Below, one piece after another: positions 33,610 through 44,167 of a stretch of 46,362 nucleotides of DNA. The stretch comes from Nemertoderma westbladi (taxonomy: Eukaryota > Xenacoelomorpha > Nemertodermatida > Nemertodermatidae). The stretch's first letter is position 1, and the number at the start of each line of letters is the position of its first letter. Under the pieces are notes generated by a model that did no database searches, was not told where the DNA came from, and saw nothing but the letters and a program-made list of their open reading frames with translations. The translations under genes were made by a program, and so were the position numbers. The stretch is from assembly GCA_032718475.1 (NCBI GenBank), contig JAUCBJ010004585.1, positions 1 to 46,362 of the forward strand. Reading direction: 5' to 3'.

Positions 33610-35127
33610 AAGTGCCAGTGGAGTAGATGGTGTTCCCCCTGAGGTCTTTAAAATACCTGAGTGTTTAAAGCTCATCTATCCCATCATAGTAGACATGTAC
33701 CGAACAACAAGAGTCCTACAAGAAATGAAAACAAATAAGTTGGTGCCAGTTCCCAAGAAGGGCAACCTAACACTCTATGGTTCTTTTCGGGGAATCTCAT
33801 TGATCTCGATTGCTGCAAAGCTATACAATAGGATTCTATTAAATCGCATCAGGGATCCCATTGAGAGACTGCTCCGTGGAAATCAGAATGGGTTCCGTAA
33901 AGGTCGTGGGACCATGGAGCCCATTTTGGCACTTAGAAGGATAATTGAAGAATTATCAAAAAAGAAGGACAGTTTGTGTTATCTTTGTTGACTTCTTCAA
34001 GGCCTTTGATTCAGTCTCTCGCTCACGTATGTTCAGCATACTTTCATTATATGGGATTCTTGATGAAATTATTGCAGCAATCAGATCAGTATACGATGGT
34101 TCGACAACATTTGTGTCTACTGTTGACGGTGACACAGAACCATTTGAAGTGTTATGGGGCGTCCTCCAAGGAGACACACTTGCACCATTCTTGTTCATTA
34201 TTGTGGTTGACTATGTTCTACGCATGTCTTAGATCATCATAATGATGATGGGGTGATGATAACTCCACCTACTGGCTCCAGAAGTCGAGGAAATCCTGCC
34301 AAGTACCTAACTGATCTAGACTTTGCTGATGACTTAGGAGTACTCTCAGAAACATGAGAGGGAGCCCAACGGCTCCTCAGCTCATTAGAACATTCTGCTT
34401 CTAGTGTTGGTCTTTTTATTAACTCCAGAAAGACCAAAATTTTGACAGTTAACTTTGAAAGTCCTCAGGAAGTCTCTGATCGGATGAGCATAAGCTCAAA
34501 GGATGGTATGCTTGAGCATGTGGACGACTTCTGTTACCTGGGATCATGGATCCGGAAGTCAGGTGAGGACCTTCGAATACGTAAGGGAAAGGCATGGGCA
34601 GCCTTGAATAGGCTTTTCAGGATTTGGAAGTCACCGAGAATTAATCGGAAACTTAAGGTCCAATTATTTAGAGCAGCAGTAGTTCCAGTACTCCTCTACG
34701 GGAGTCCATGCTGGGCTCTAACTGCTGAGGACACCAAATCTCTGGATGGCACATTCACAAGAATGCTACGCCGGGTTCATTGTGTCAAGTTCAATGCACA
34801 CATCTCCAACCAGACACTATATAACATTGGAAGTGTCTCATTGGTTCCCCCAAGCTTGACACTAGAACAAAATCGCTTCCGCTTTGCAGGACATGCCTGT
34901 GAGGACCAGCCAGTGCATAATCTTGTACTTTGGCAGCCTCATGGAGTGAATAAGCATGACTTTCCCATGACTTTCTTGAGACGCATCTTAAAGGACACTG
35001 GCCTTGAAGATGCGGATGATCTAGCAAATGTCATGGGTGATAGGGAGTTGTGGCGGTGCAATTTTGTTGACAAGGCGGCACAGCATTCTTAAAAATGCAG
35101 CTGCAATGCAGCATGCCGATCCTAGTA
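33610..35127 (+). mobile_element. 5'-truncated LINE fragment, second subfamily
   Basis: Inserted between CTCTAAA and AAATCAAATTGAC of copy B. The uninterrupted site is 19385-19405 in copy A. The fragment starts in the RT domain (ASGVDGVPPEVFK). It carries VPVPKKGN, ISLISIAAKLYNR, FVDFFKAFDSV, GVLQGDTLAPFLF, DFADDL and the tail YLGSWIRKSGEDL and RFRFAGHAC, and ends CGATCCTAGTAGTA. Target duplication is at most about 4-5 bp and not certain. Confidence 0.9.
33623..35092 (+). pseudogene. LINE reverse transcriptase, frameshifted
   Basis: The RT reading frame breaks at an A-rich run at about 33960, again at about 34230, and has a TGA at about 34356 inside SET-EG. The last 216 codons (34442-35092) are open and carry the C-terminal domain to a natural stop. 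Unlike the copy at 14238, the FADD catalytic box is still present (about 34317-34332). Inactive because of the frameshifts. Confidence 0.88.
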
Positions 35128-35227
35128 GTAAAATCAAATTGACAAATTTGAAAATACTACAGTTGATCTATAATAGTAATTGGACTATAACTGTAATTTA
35201 ACTGGTTTGAATATTGAATTAATGTGC

Positions 35228-35535
35228 TACCAGAAGTTCAAGTGACACAGAAGCTCAGGTACTCTCACCAGATGTTGAACCTGAATTCTTCTCAATCATG
35301 GCTGGCGTACTGCAAAGTGACACATTGGCGCCATTCATAATTGTACTGCATTACGCAATGAGGACAGCCACAAAGGGTGAAGATCTGGGATTTACACTAC
35401 AAGAATGCAGAAGCAGTAGATATCCGGCAACTACAGTCACAGACACCGACTTTGCGGATGACATCGTCCAGCTTTCTAATACGCTAACAGATGCACAGCT
35501 TCTACTGAATAAAGCGGAGAGGGGTGCTAAGGAGG
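35228..35535 (+). pseudogene. LINE RT fragment, 5' part of a split copy
   Basis: Matches the LINE at 15612-15852. It includes AGVLQSDTLAPF and DTDFADDIVQLSNT, the catalytic segment that the 14238 copy lost. There is an internal deletion after CAGAAGTT. It ends at the 9-bp CTAAGGAGG shared with 36611-36619. Confidence 0.85.
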
Positions 35536-36619
35536 GAAGCAGGACAATTCGGTCCCGGACAATTCGGTCCGGACAATTCGGTCCCGGACAATTCGGTCCC
35601 GGACAATTCGGTCCCATTAATTTTATGTTTTGGGACCGAATTGTCCGGGACCGAATTGTCCGGGACCGAATTGTCCGGGACCGAATTGTCCGGATACTGA
35701 CTAGGACAATTCGGTCCCAAAACATGCATATTGATGGGACCGAATTGTCCGGGACCGAATTGTCCGGGACCAAACTTAATTGGTACTATATAATGGTGAA
35801 TGTTCTAGAACCTTAATATATATTATTATATGGTAGCTAGTGTTTTTTTTGCTAGCTAGTATTTTTTTTTAAATAAAAAAAATTTACTTTTTTTGTTAAC
35901 ATTATTATTTATGGTAGCTATGGTGTTTTTATGGAGCTTGTTAATTATTTACTAGATAGTAATAGTATGTATTTAAAATGTTTAAAGCTGATTTTTTAAT
36001 ATATTATTGCGTAAGTATACTGTATGTGTTGTTGGTTGGTTAACAAGCCTAAATTATTATCCTAGATAATAACTGGATCTCATTCAGGGACTGTTATAAT
36101 ATCATCAATATTGTTGGTAATTAATATAATCAGCAACAGTTTAGGCCTAATTCTGAAATATCAATGTTTTCACAGGTATTTTTATAATTTCAAGGAAATG
36201 CTAGCTAGTAAAAAAAAACACTAGCTACACCTTAATAAATAATATATAATAATGTTCTCGAACACTACCAATAACAAAAATAAAAAAAAAATACAGTAAT
36301 TTTTAAATTTCAAAAAATTCTAGCAAGTAAATAACACTAGCTACCATAACAAATATCTCTACTAATGTTCTAGAACATTCACCAATATCAAAAAAGCACT
36401 AAAAAGTTGCTATAAGGAACCGGACAATTCGGTCCCGGACAATTCGGTCCTAGGACGATTCGGTCCCGGACAATTCGGTCCTAGGACAATTCGGTCCCGG
36501 ACAATTCGGTCCCGGACAATTCGGTCCCATTTATTTAGGGTTTTGGGACCGAATTGTCCGGGACCGAATTGTCCGGACCGAATTGTCCGGGACCGAATTG
36601 TCCTACATCCCTAAGGAGG
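35527..36619. mobile_element. 1,075-bp foldback element of 15-bp repeats with 9-bp target duplication
   Basis: CTAAGGAGG flanks the element at 35527-35535 and 36611-36619. The related LINE at 15844-15852 has it once, so this is a clean insertion at 35536-36610. Both ends are arrays of GGACAATTCGGTCCC in forward then inverted order. On the left there are five forward units, a spacer and four inverted units, followed by a smaller such pair. On the right there are about seven forward and four inverted units. The interior arms also pair (ATGGTGAATGTTCTAGAAC near 35795 with its complement near 36375). There is no coding capacity. A non-autonomous foldback transposon is likely; the 9-bp duplication would suit Mutator-like or similar families. 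Confidence 0.88.
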
Positions 36620-37255
36620 TTGGATTTCATATAAATTCTACCAAGTTCGAATTCATGACTTTTAATGGAAACTTGACAACAATTGATAATAATCAGCAAA
36701 GGAGGGTTGACGACTTCCAGTACCTTGTGTCATGGATAGAGAGTAGCTAAAAAGACATAGAAGTTAGGAAAGCAAAGGCTTGGGTAGCTCTATCAAAAAT
36801 GGATACCATCTGGAAATCAGATCTCTCCAGGCACATGAAGACAAAGTTCTTTCGAGCCACAGTGGAAAGTGTATTTTTATACGGGGTGAGTCCTTGACAC
36901 TGACGAAATCAATTGAACAACGAATTGATGGTTGCTACACAAGACTACTAAGGGCAGCCCTAAACATCAGCTGGAGACAATACATGACAAACGCCGAGCT
37001 TCATGGTTGAATACCACCTGTATCAATATCAATAACCAACCTCCGTGAACGCAGATTAAGATTCAGTGGGCACTTCTACTGGAGAAGTAAACATGAGGTC
37101 ATACCAGATCTACTTTTCTTGCAACCAACACAGGGAAAGCGTAGCCGTGGAAGACCGACTATGACAACTTGAACCTGACCAACTTGAAATTGATACTGGA
37201 CTTGCGAGAAACAATATGGCGACACGACAACTATGGAGAAGCGGGAAGCCTGGAA
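36620..37255 (+). pseudogene. LINE C-terminal fragment, 3' part of the split copy
   Basis: Continues the reading of 35228-35535 after the foldback: TTGGATTTCATATAAATTCT, then DDFQYL, KAWVALSKMDTIWKSDLS and FFRATVESVFLYG with stops and frameshifts. It ends within AGCGGGAAGCCTGGAATGGG, short of the 3' end seen at 16521. Confidence 0.85.
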
Positions 37256-37257
37256 TG

Positions 37258-38498
37258 GGAGGCCATACCCATGAACTATCTCACTTTTGGAGCAGGAACC
37301 ACATCCTAGTTTAAAAGTCAGGCAGGAGGAATTGTCTAGAATAAGGTGGAAAGATCCACAAACTATATTTATCGAAATCGAAGTGGTTAGTAGAGAAACT
37401 GCCTGGAAGGAGCTGGCAATCTGAGGGTCTGTCTATCTTTAACGAACTGCCTGGAAGGAGCTGGCGATCTGAGGGTCTATCCTTAACCCTATTACCACTG
37501 GGGGTGGGGGGGGGGGGGGGGGGGGGGGGAATCGGCCCCTTCCTAGTTTTTAGTTGCTGTAACTATGCAACCACATTACGTACCGGCCCAATTTTTATTG
37601 AGAATTAGCCAAATTTAATGCCGCATCTTTTGCATAAAACGACGTTGCAATTGGATTTCTACTTTTCGATGTGGGTGCCACCTCAAAATTTGGTCTCCAG
37701 CACCAAATTTTATGAATCGAAGTGGTTAGTATAGAAACTGCCTGGAAGGAGCTGGCGATCTGATGGTCTATCTTTAACGAACTGCCTGGAAGGAGCTGGC
37801 GATCTGAGGGTCTATCTGTAACGAACTGCCTGGAAGGAGCTGACGATCTGAGGATCTATCTTTAACGAACTGCCTGGAAGGAGCTGGCGATCTGAGGATC
37901 TATCTTTAACGAACTGCCTGGAAAGAGCTGGCGATCTGAGGATCTATCTTTAACCCTATTACCACTGGGGGGGGGGGGGGGGGGGGGGGGAATCGGCCCA
38001 TTCCTAGTTTTTAGTTGCTTTAACTATGCAACCACATTACGTACCGGCCCAATTTTTATTGAGAATTAGCCAAATTTAATGCCGCATCTTTTGCAAAAAA
38101 CGACGTTGCAATTGGATTTCTACTTTTCGATGTGGGTGCCACCTCAAAATTTGGTCTCCAGCACCAAATTTTATGAATCGAAGTGGTTAGTAGAGAAACT
38201 GCCTGGAAGGAGCTGGCGATCTGAGGGTCTATCTTTAACACTATTACCACTATCGGCCCCTTCCTAGTTTTTAGTTGCTGTAACTATGCAACCACATTAC
38301 GTACCGGCCCAATTTTTATTGAGAATTAGCCAAATTTAATGCCGCATCTTTTGCAAAAAACGAAGTTGCAATTGGATTTCTACTTTTCGATGTGGGTGCC
38401 ACCTCAAAATTTGGTCTCCAGCACCAAATTTTTTTAATCGAAGTGGTTAGTAGAGAAACTGCCTGGAAGGAGCTGGCGATCTGAGGGTCTATCGTTAA
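37258..38498. repeat. Amplified piggyBac-MITE left ends and 44-bp flank repeats
   Basis: The flank GAAACTGCCTGGAAGGAGCT...TCTTTAAC is followed three times by about 215-230 bp of the left end of the 20393 MITE (starting at 37487, 37954 and 38239). Each is cut at the same internal point (CACCAAATTTT) and joined to AATCGAAGTGGTTAG flank. Between the first and second, the flank itself is amplified as a 44-bp repeat (37735-37953, five copies; two more near 37400-37486). Every 44-bp unit carries a TTAA. The last TTAA (38495-38498) joins directly to the right flank CGAACTG without insert. Confidence 0.88.
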
Positions 38499-39335
38499 CG
38501 AACTGCTCTGGTTGTCTGATGATCTGTCTGGAACAGTCTGGCATTCCAAGCATCTGTTTGGAAAAAGCCCGTTGGACAATTATCTGTTCTCACTTACTCT
38601 ATTTGTTGACCGTATAATGAGTTAAATTCAATGTAACTCTTTTTGAAAAGGCCTTAATTAGTAGTTATGATATACTAACTGTATATATACAGTAAGTCTA
38701 GCCCCTACATAAAAAAAACTGGACCACGCAGACTGAAAGAATTTCGAATGGAAATTTTAAAAGTTTAGCGATCTATCGATTCTGTTGTATTGGTATAGGC
38801 TTACATTAATTTATTAACTACATTAATTTATGTATGTATATCCATGTACAGTGCACTAAGCATAAAGTTAATTATGCAGAGCTTAAAGTCAACTCCAACC
38901 ATAAGGTCGTCGTCATTCTTAACATGGTGTTATTATACTTATGATGATTGCGCTGTTTTAATACACAACAGTTCAGTAATATTTCAAGTTCCGAACAAGA
39001 TTTTAAACTCAATTATTTTTAATAGTTTAATTTGACATTTAATGAAACAATAGTTCCATAACTGTATTTATATTCAGTGCTGGCAGTACTGTTGGTTCAG
39101 ATGTCCTACATTAATACTGTAATATGTTGTTGGCAACCATTTCCAGACATTATTATACCCCAGATTGACTACATAATATTGTCTACTACAGTAGACTGTC
39201 TTATTTAATCCGACAGGATATTGTTTATAAGTTTCATTGTTTGTTAACGACTCAATTAATTTCCGCGTGTGATTACGCAATGCCAACTTGTCTATTTCCG
39301 GTCCTAGACGGTACTGCCCTTATTTCTGTTTATGT
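38499..39335. other. Duplicated flank, no gene
   Basis: Counterpart of 21450-22175, with extra divergence near 38680-38760. No coding frame. Short TATGTTATGTTGT repeat at 39336-39358 just beyond. Confidence 0.7.
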
Positions 39336-39900
39336 TATGTTGTTATGTTATGTTATTAAAATGTCGCCAGAACAAAATGATAATAAAATACATTGCACAT
39401 AAACCAAGCAGAAGCACATCTGGCAAAATACGCTAGTCATCGTATAGAAAGTATACATAGAAATTTTAAAGAAAGTATATACACTAAAATGCCTACTGTA
39501 TATATATTAGGCCTACTGTACATATTATATAGGTCATTACAATGGCAAATAAAACACATTTCAAAAGTCAATTGGAAAATCAATTAAGATTATACACGCT
39601 AAAAACAGATGAAACACATATATATACAGGACAGGTACAGTATTTAAAAATATTCAATAGAAAGTATAATAAACACACAATTAGGGCAAAAATATAACTA
39701 AAAACGGATTTTTAAATAAAAAATTAAAAATATGTACACGTCACAAACAACAGTCAAGAACAATAGATACAGTGGATACAAAATAAAAAAATAAAAAAAA
39801 TAATAAAAAAACCATAGCAGTGCATAGTTAGTAATACAGAAGTTAAATTAATATAAGTAGCGTTGGAGTGTGAAATTTGCAATGGCTACCTGTCTCACTA
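39336..39900. other. A-rich intergenic DNA
   Basis: No gene. It includes an A/T low-complexity run at 39779-39812 (AAAATAAAAAAATAAAA-like). Its right part may be the 3' untranslated end of the minus-strand LINE next to it. Confidence 0.5.
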
Positions 39901-39905
39901 GTGTA

Positions 39906-41890
39906 TCACTGCAATTTTGTGGCCATTTCACTGTCAAGTCTTGTTTTAAACATATTGAGACAAGGGTTACCGTTTATATCCCGCGCACTCACAACTGACT
40001 CTGAAAGGAGGTTCCATGTATTCACGACGCGATCTGCAAAGTTATTACACCTGCGTAGTGATCTACAGCCGGGTCGTTTATACAGAGCGAGCGATGAGCC
40101 ACGTGTTCTATAATTATGTAGTTCACTCCTAAACTGAAATAAGTTACAGCGATCTATATTGTCGATTCCATGAACAAATTTGTATGTCGATATCAAGGAG
40201 TACTAAATAACAGGCCATTCAGCGAGCGGATTGCTGAAATTAGCGTGGGCCGATCTTTTCCCTTTATGGCACTTTTTTCATAATATTTCCCTAGAAACTT
40301 CTTATGTGCTACTTTGGTTAGGTGGATATGATGACTAGGATTCATAACAATGTAATACAATCTCTTTCTGGAATTTATATCTTGTACGTAGTTGCCAAGG
40401 TAACCGGGTGCAAATTTCAAATTTCGAGTGCCTGTAATTCAAGACGACAATTGATTCTGTTCTTGAGATTTGGTATATGAGTAAAGGAAACAAAAGTCTA
40501 TCAAAATATTTTACAGTAAAATGTTTTTTATATCCCGTTTCCATGGTGACGGGATTACGATAATTTCCCATTGTGACCGGCGGATAGAAATTGGGCTACT
40601 ACAGTATTTACTACTTATATAATTTTCAACAAACATGCCTGGAGGCTGTCCTTTATTTCTAATAATTGCTAACCGAAATTTAATATTCTGGAATGTCAAA
40701 ATCATGCTAACACAGGTCTTGCTCTCTGATTGGACAGTTAAATTTATTGGCAAATATCGACTTTTAGAAATATAATATTTGACGAATTATAAAATAATAT
40801 ATTGGCAATTTTAACTTGTTATTTAGACTGACAAACCGAATAAAAATTGTGTTTTATAGAATTGGTAGACAATTTTTCAAATTTTTCCTTATACTTATTT
40901 CCTTGGCAACGGGAATGTAAACAAATTCAAATGTAAAATATATTGATAGTCTTTTATTTCCTTTTATCACCTACCAAATCTCAAGGGAAGAATCCATTGT
41001 CGCCTTGAAATACAGGCGCGCAAACGTTGAAATTTGCACCCGGTTACCTTGGTAACTACAAGATAAAAATTCCAGAAAGACATTTTATTACATTTCTATG
41101 AATCCTTGTCATCATATCCACCTAACCAAAGTAGCATAAATGAAGTTTCTAAGGAAATATTATGAAAATAGTGCCATAAATATGGAAAGATCGGCCTCCG
41201 CTAATTTCAGCAATCCACTCGCTGCATCACCTGTCATTTAGTACACCGTGGTCGATATCAAGTCTGTGCGAATTCTACGATATATTAGTGTTGGAAGCTT
41301 TAGCGACTTCAGCCGGTCCTCATAGGGTAGATCTCGTAGGGATGGGATGAGTCTAGTAGCTCTGTGTTGGACGTGCTGGAGAATATCAATGTCGCGCTGA
41401 AGAAATGGAGACCAAACCACAGTACGGTACATACAGTACGGTACGGTATATTATACAGAATACAGTACGTTGAACATGGAGGGTTCCAAGTAGGTGAAAG
41501 TTTGTCGGATAAGGTGAACTACACGCATAGCACGGGCTGTTGGAAATGACATAACGGAGGTGAAAGTGATGCCCAGGTCTCTCCCTTCTGAAACTGTCGA
41601 CAGTGGCTGGCCATTCATAGAATAAGTAGATAATGTGTTCATATACCCCAGGTGCATCACCTTGCACTTTGTGCTGTTGAATTGGAGGTTCCAACGATTG
41701 GACCAAGCGAGAAGTCTATCTAAGTCAGCTTGCAAGGACTTAACATCATCGGTATTATGAATGGGTCTATATATCTTTGTGTCATCGACAAAGATCTTAC
41801 ACAAGGAGGATACAATACCAGGAACATCGTTGACAAATGCGAGAAAGAGGATCGCTGCAGTAACTGTTTCTTGTGGGACCCCACAAGTTG
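39906..41890 (-). mobile_element. Minus-strand LINE remnant (CR1/Jockey-like), interrupted
   Basis: Reading right to left: a GVPQ-type RT block followed by FVDDTKIY (catalytic FADD variant with Val), FNSTKCKVMHLG, WSPFLQRDIDILQHVQHRA, LPYEDRLKSLKLPTL, then after an insertion STYKFVHGIDN, TRGSS and VVNTWNLLSESVV. This is the C-terminal half of a non-LTR polyprotein, distinct from the family at 14238. A frameshift lies at a local TACAGTACGG expansion (about 41408-41475). The 5' part is missing beyond about 41890. It is split at GTCGATATCAAG by a 1,053-bp element. Inactive. Confidence 0.88.
40198..41250. mobile_element. 1,053-bp foldback element with long inverted arms and 12-bp target duplication
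   Basis: GTCGATATCAAG flanks it exactly at 40186-40197 and 41251-41262. Removing one copy restores a continuous LINE reading (RTDLIS then TYKFVHG), so the empty site is inferred with confidence. The arms, about 40198-40548 and 40900-41250, are inverted complements at good identity (AGCGAG(C/T)GGATTGCTGAAAT, AACCGGGTGCAAATTTCAA). The outer ends are G(A/T)GTACTAAAT(A/G)ACAGG. There is no transposase frame. Long inverted arms with a 9-12-bp duplication are best known from Mutator-like elements, but the family is not proven. Confidence 0.88.
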
Positions 41891-42040
41891 TTTACATTGT
41901 TAAGGAACCGGTACTTGTTCGGATGGCGGCCTGGGTGGAAAATCGTTTTAAATTTGATCACGCACTTCACTCACTTGTTTTAGGAACTGTCGGCTCCTGA
42001 CAAGACACACTGAAATCAAATGAATAGAATAGGTACTTAC
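41891..42040. other. No gene recognised
   Basis: Short stretch between the LINE and the degenerate repeat. Confidence 0.5.
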
Positions 42041-42042
42041 TT

Positions 42043-42320
42043 ATAGAATTAGCTCGGTATAACCATGCATTATTTTTATAGCTCAGTATAGGTCGATACA
42101 CCTCTGTACTATCTCATATTTTGCTCGGTATAGTTTGATACAGTATTATCATGTTATAGCTCGGTATAGGTCGGTACTATCCCGACATCGCTCGCTATAT
42201 CCGTATATTGTGTTTTGAGATATCGTTATTGCTCGGTATAGATCGGTATTGTCGATATTAAATCCTTATAGCTCATTCTAGATGATTCTTATCTTGTTAT
42301 AGCTCTCGGTATAGGTTGTT
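42043..42320. repeat. Degenerate repeat of TATAGCTCGGTATAGG
   Basis: Eight diverged occurrences of (A)GCTCGGTATAG at about 42050, 42080, 42123, 42159, 42189, 42233, 42270 and 42302, with irregular 30-44-bp spacing. An old minisatellite is likely. Confidence 0.75.
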
Positions 42321-43200
42321 CACTTTATATTATTATTTGCTGAAGTTTAGTATCAATATAATATCGCTGATACGCCGAACGGACACACTCTTTTTGACAC
42401 CCAACCCAGGTAGGTCTCTATAATTGAACATTATTGAGAATCTGGACAATCGTGTTAGATCTCTGAGTTCCGGCTTACATCCTAATCCATTAAATAATTA
42501 CCGTATGGCGATATTTCTAACTAATAATTCAAGTAAAACCTTTAATATTAATAGTATCATGATTGAGTATTGTCCTGGATTGAATATTATAAAGTAAAAA
42601 TACGTTTCCCCTAAAGGGAAACACGATTCCGAACTAAGCCCTTCGAAAATAATTAGTCAGTCGTTTACTTAAGTAATTGTGCCCCCACATTCTCGCGGGA
42701 CTGTTTACCCCAGTGAATTACATAAGTGAACGTTTGTCGTCAGGAAATAATCAAATTTTAGTGAGTGAATCAAGGCGATGAGGGAAAAAAAGGGGAGATA
42801 AAATCACTATATTCAAGCGTCCTCCTTTAGAAGGTAACCAGCGCACTTTACGTTTGTCTGTGCCACTCCGGGGCGTTTATTTCCAAACCCTTGACCGTAT
42901 ATAATAATCTTTTGACATTAAATTGTTGATAAAACCATTTTCGATCAAATGCGCTAACACGTTGGCCTACAGCAAATCACTCCATTAAATCACACACGAA
43001 AATTATTTTTTAATAAAATTATGTTAAAAAGTTTTTATTGACGTTTTTATTTGCGCCAGTTTTATTTCCAATAGTCCTACTGTATCCCAGTCTATCATAT
43101 AAATAATTTATAGGCTTTACTGCAGTACTACAGTACAATATGTGTATATAATTTGGTACTACTGTATGTAGCCTACAGACAGTAACTTTTAAATAGCATA
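42321..43200. other. No gene recognised
   Basis: Mixed-composition DNA with no long open frame and no repeat shared with the rest of the window that I could find. Confidence 0.5.
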
Positions 43201-43240
43201 TACTCTGTAACCTGTTTCTTTTTGCAATATCTAATTACTA

Positions 43241-43251
43241 GGTTCGAATCC
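43241..43251 (+). promoter_or_regulatory. B-box-like pol III motif
   Basis: GGTTCGAATCC matches the tRNA/SINE B-box consensus GGTTCGANTCC exactly. No A-box was found at normal spacing upstream and the surrounding T-stem does not pair, so it is not a tRNA gene. It could be a SINE remnant or chance. Confidence 0.3.
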
Positions 43252-43350
43252 GGCTAAAGGCTGTAGAAATTTCGCACTGTTGTATCCATAGGCAATGTTA
43301 GCTTATTCAATCCCGCTAACACCCCATAAAGTTATAAGCCGATAAGCAAT

Positions 43351-43398
43351 ATTGGGAGCCACGAGATTGGGTAATTAACCAACTCGTGGCATCCCAAT
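43351..43398. repeat. Strong 48-nt hairpin
   Basis: ATTGGG (43351-43356) pairs with CCCAAT (43393-43398), GCCACGAG (43358-43365) with CTCGTGGC (43383-43390) and TTGG (43367-43370) with CCAA (43379-43382). That is 18 base pairs with only small bulges and a GTAATTAA loop. It could be a structural RNA, a small palindromic element or a recombination site. Confidence 0.85.
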
Positions 43399-43696
43399 AA
43401 GAATGGGAAGGAGAAGCACACAATGAGGGTCAGGGGCCAAACCCCTTACCCAGAGAGAATAGGTGGAGTGAACGGGAACACTCCAAAGGGCGCCAACAAG
43501 GGTATCAACCAATCAGAGGGGGGAAAGGCATCGATTAGGTAGAGTAACAAGGCCAACCGTGCAATATAGCCACTTGGCAGTAATAATACCAATTCAGTTA
43601 TCTCAGTGCAATACCGGTGCTAGATTAGGTTACATAGTTTTAGATAGGGAAGGACCGGGACTTTAGTTACCGTATCCCGCCTTCCATATACGACAA

Positions 43697-43728
43697 TATT
43701 ATATCTATATCTATATCTATATCTGCAT
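43697..43728. repeat. (TATATC)n microsatellite
   Basis: About five units of ATATCT. Confidence 0.9.
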
Positions 43729-43905
43729 ATCATATTATATACGACAAACGGCACAAACTCATTTACTCTTTATACACGGCGGGGACGCGTGAACTAAAAC
43801 CGGATAAACCGGGATTCCTCTTGGATCCCGTCACAGGCAAGACACTTTAGACATTAGTGCCTACGCCAACCCAGCGGTATAATTGGAACCTTGCTTTGAT
43901 GGGTG

Positions 43906-44035
43906 TCGTCGCGTTACGGCTACTGTTGCGTTACGGCAATTTTATTGGGAGATTAGCCGTAACGCGACTTTCAAAGTCGCGGTCGGCTACTCTAAAAGTC
44001 GCGTTACGGATAATTGTCGCGTTACGGCTAATCTA
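43906..44035. repeat. Cluster of GTCGCGTTACGG motifs in both orientations
   Basis: G(T/)CGCGTTACGGC(T)A-like copies occur forward at about 43908, 43925, 43999 and 44018 and inverted (GCCGTAACGCGAC) at 43956-43968. TTTCAAAGTCGCG is nearby. The cluster is locally GC- and CpG-rich in an AT-rich setting. Confidence 0.8.
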
Positions 44036-44150
44036 TTGTCTTGGTTTTACATAGGGAATCATTATCAATATTATTCTATGGTGTTTACGTACAGATAAGA
44101 AAGGTTCGAAAAATGTAATGTAATAATGTTTTACAGCATGGGAGTATCCA

Positions 44151-44167
44151 GGGGGGGGGGGGGGGGG
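44151..44167. repeat. Homopolymer G17
   Basis: Seventeen consecutive G between TATCCA and ATTTTACC. Homopolymer length is prone to sequencing error. Confidence 0.9.

Larger units (their letters stand above)
30480..39335. repeat. Segmental duplication, copy B
   Basis: Aligns collinearly with 13530-22985. Copy B is split by two LINE remnants upstream of its channel gene, one of which holds a large foldback element, and by local amplification of the left end of the piggyBac-like MITE. It lacks the foldback at 13757, the LINE at 14238 and the 22176 element present in copy A. Confidence 0.9.

Noticed and set aside
35298-35816. Peptides rich in RDRIV, DNSVP or GPNCP repeats
   Set aside because: These are translations of the 15-bp foldback repeat through a LINE fragment, not a protein.
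39877-40113. Plus-strand frame over the LINE tail
   Set aside because: It is the antisense shadow of the minus-strand LINE C-terminus, which has recognisable motifs.
43241-43251. tRNA gene
   Set aside because: Only a B-box match; no A-box, no acceptor stem and no cloverleaf.
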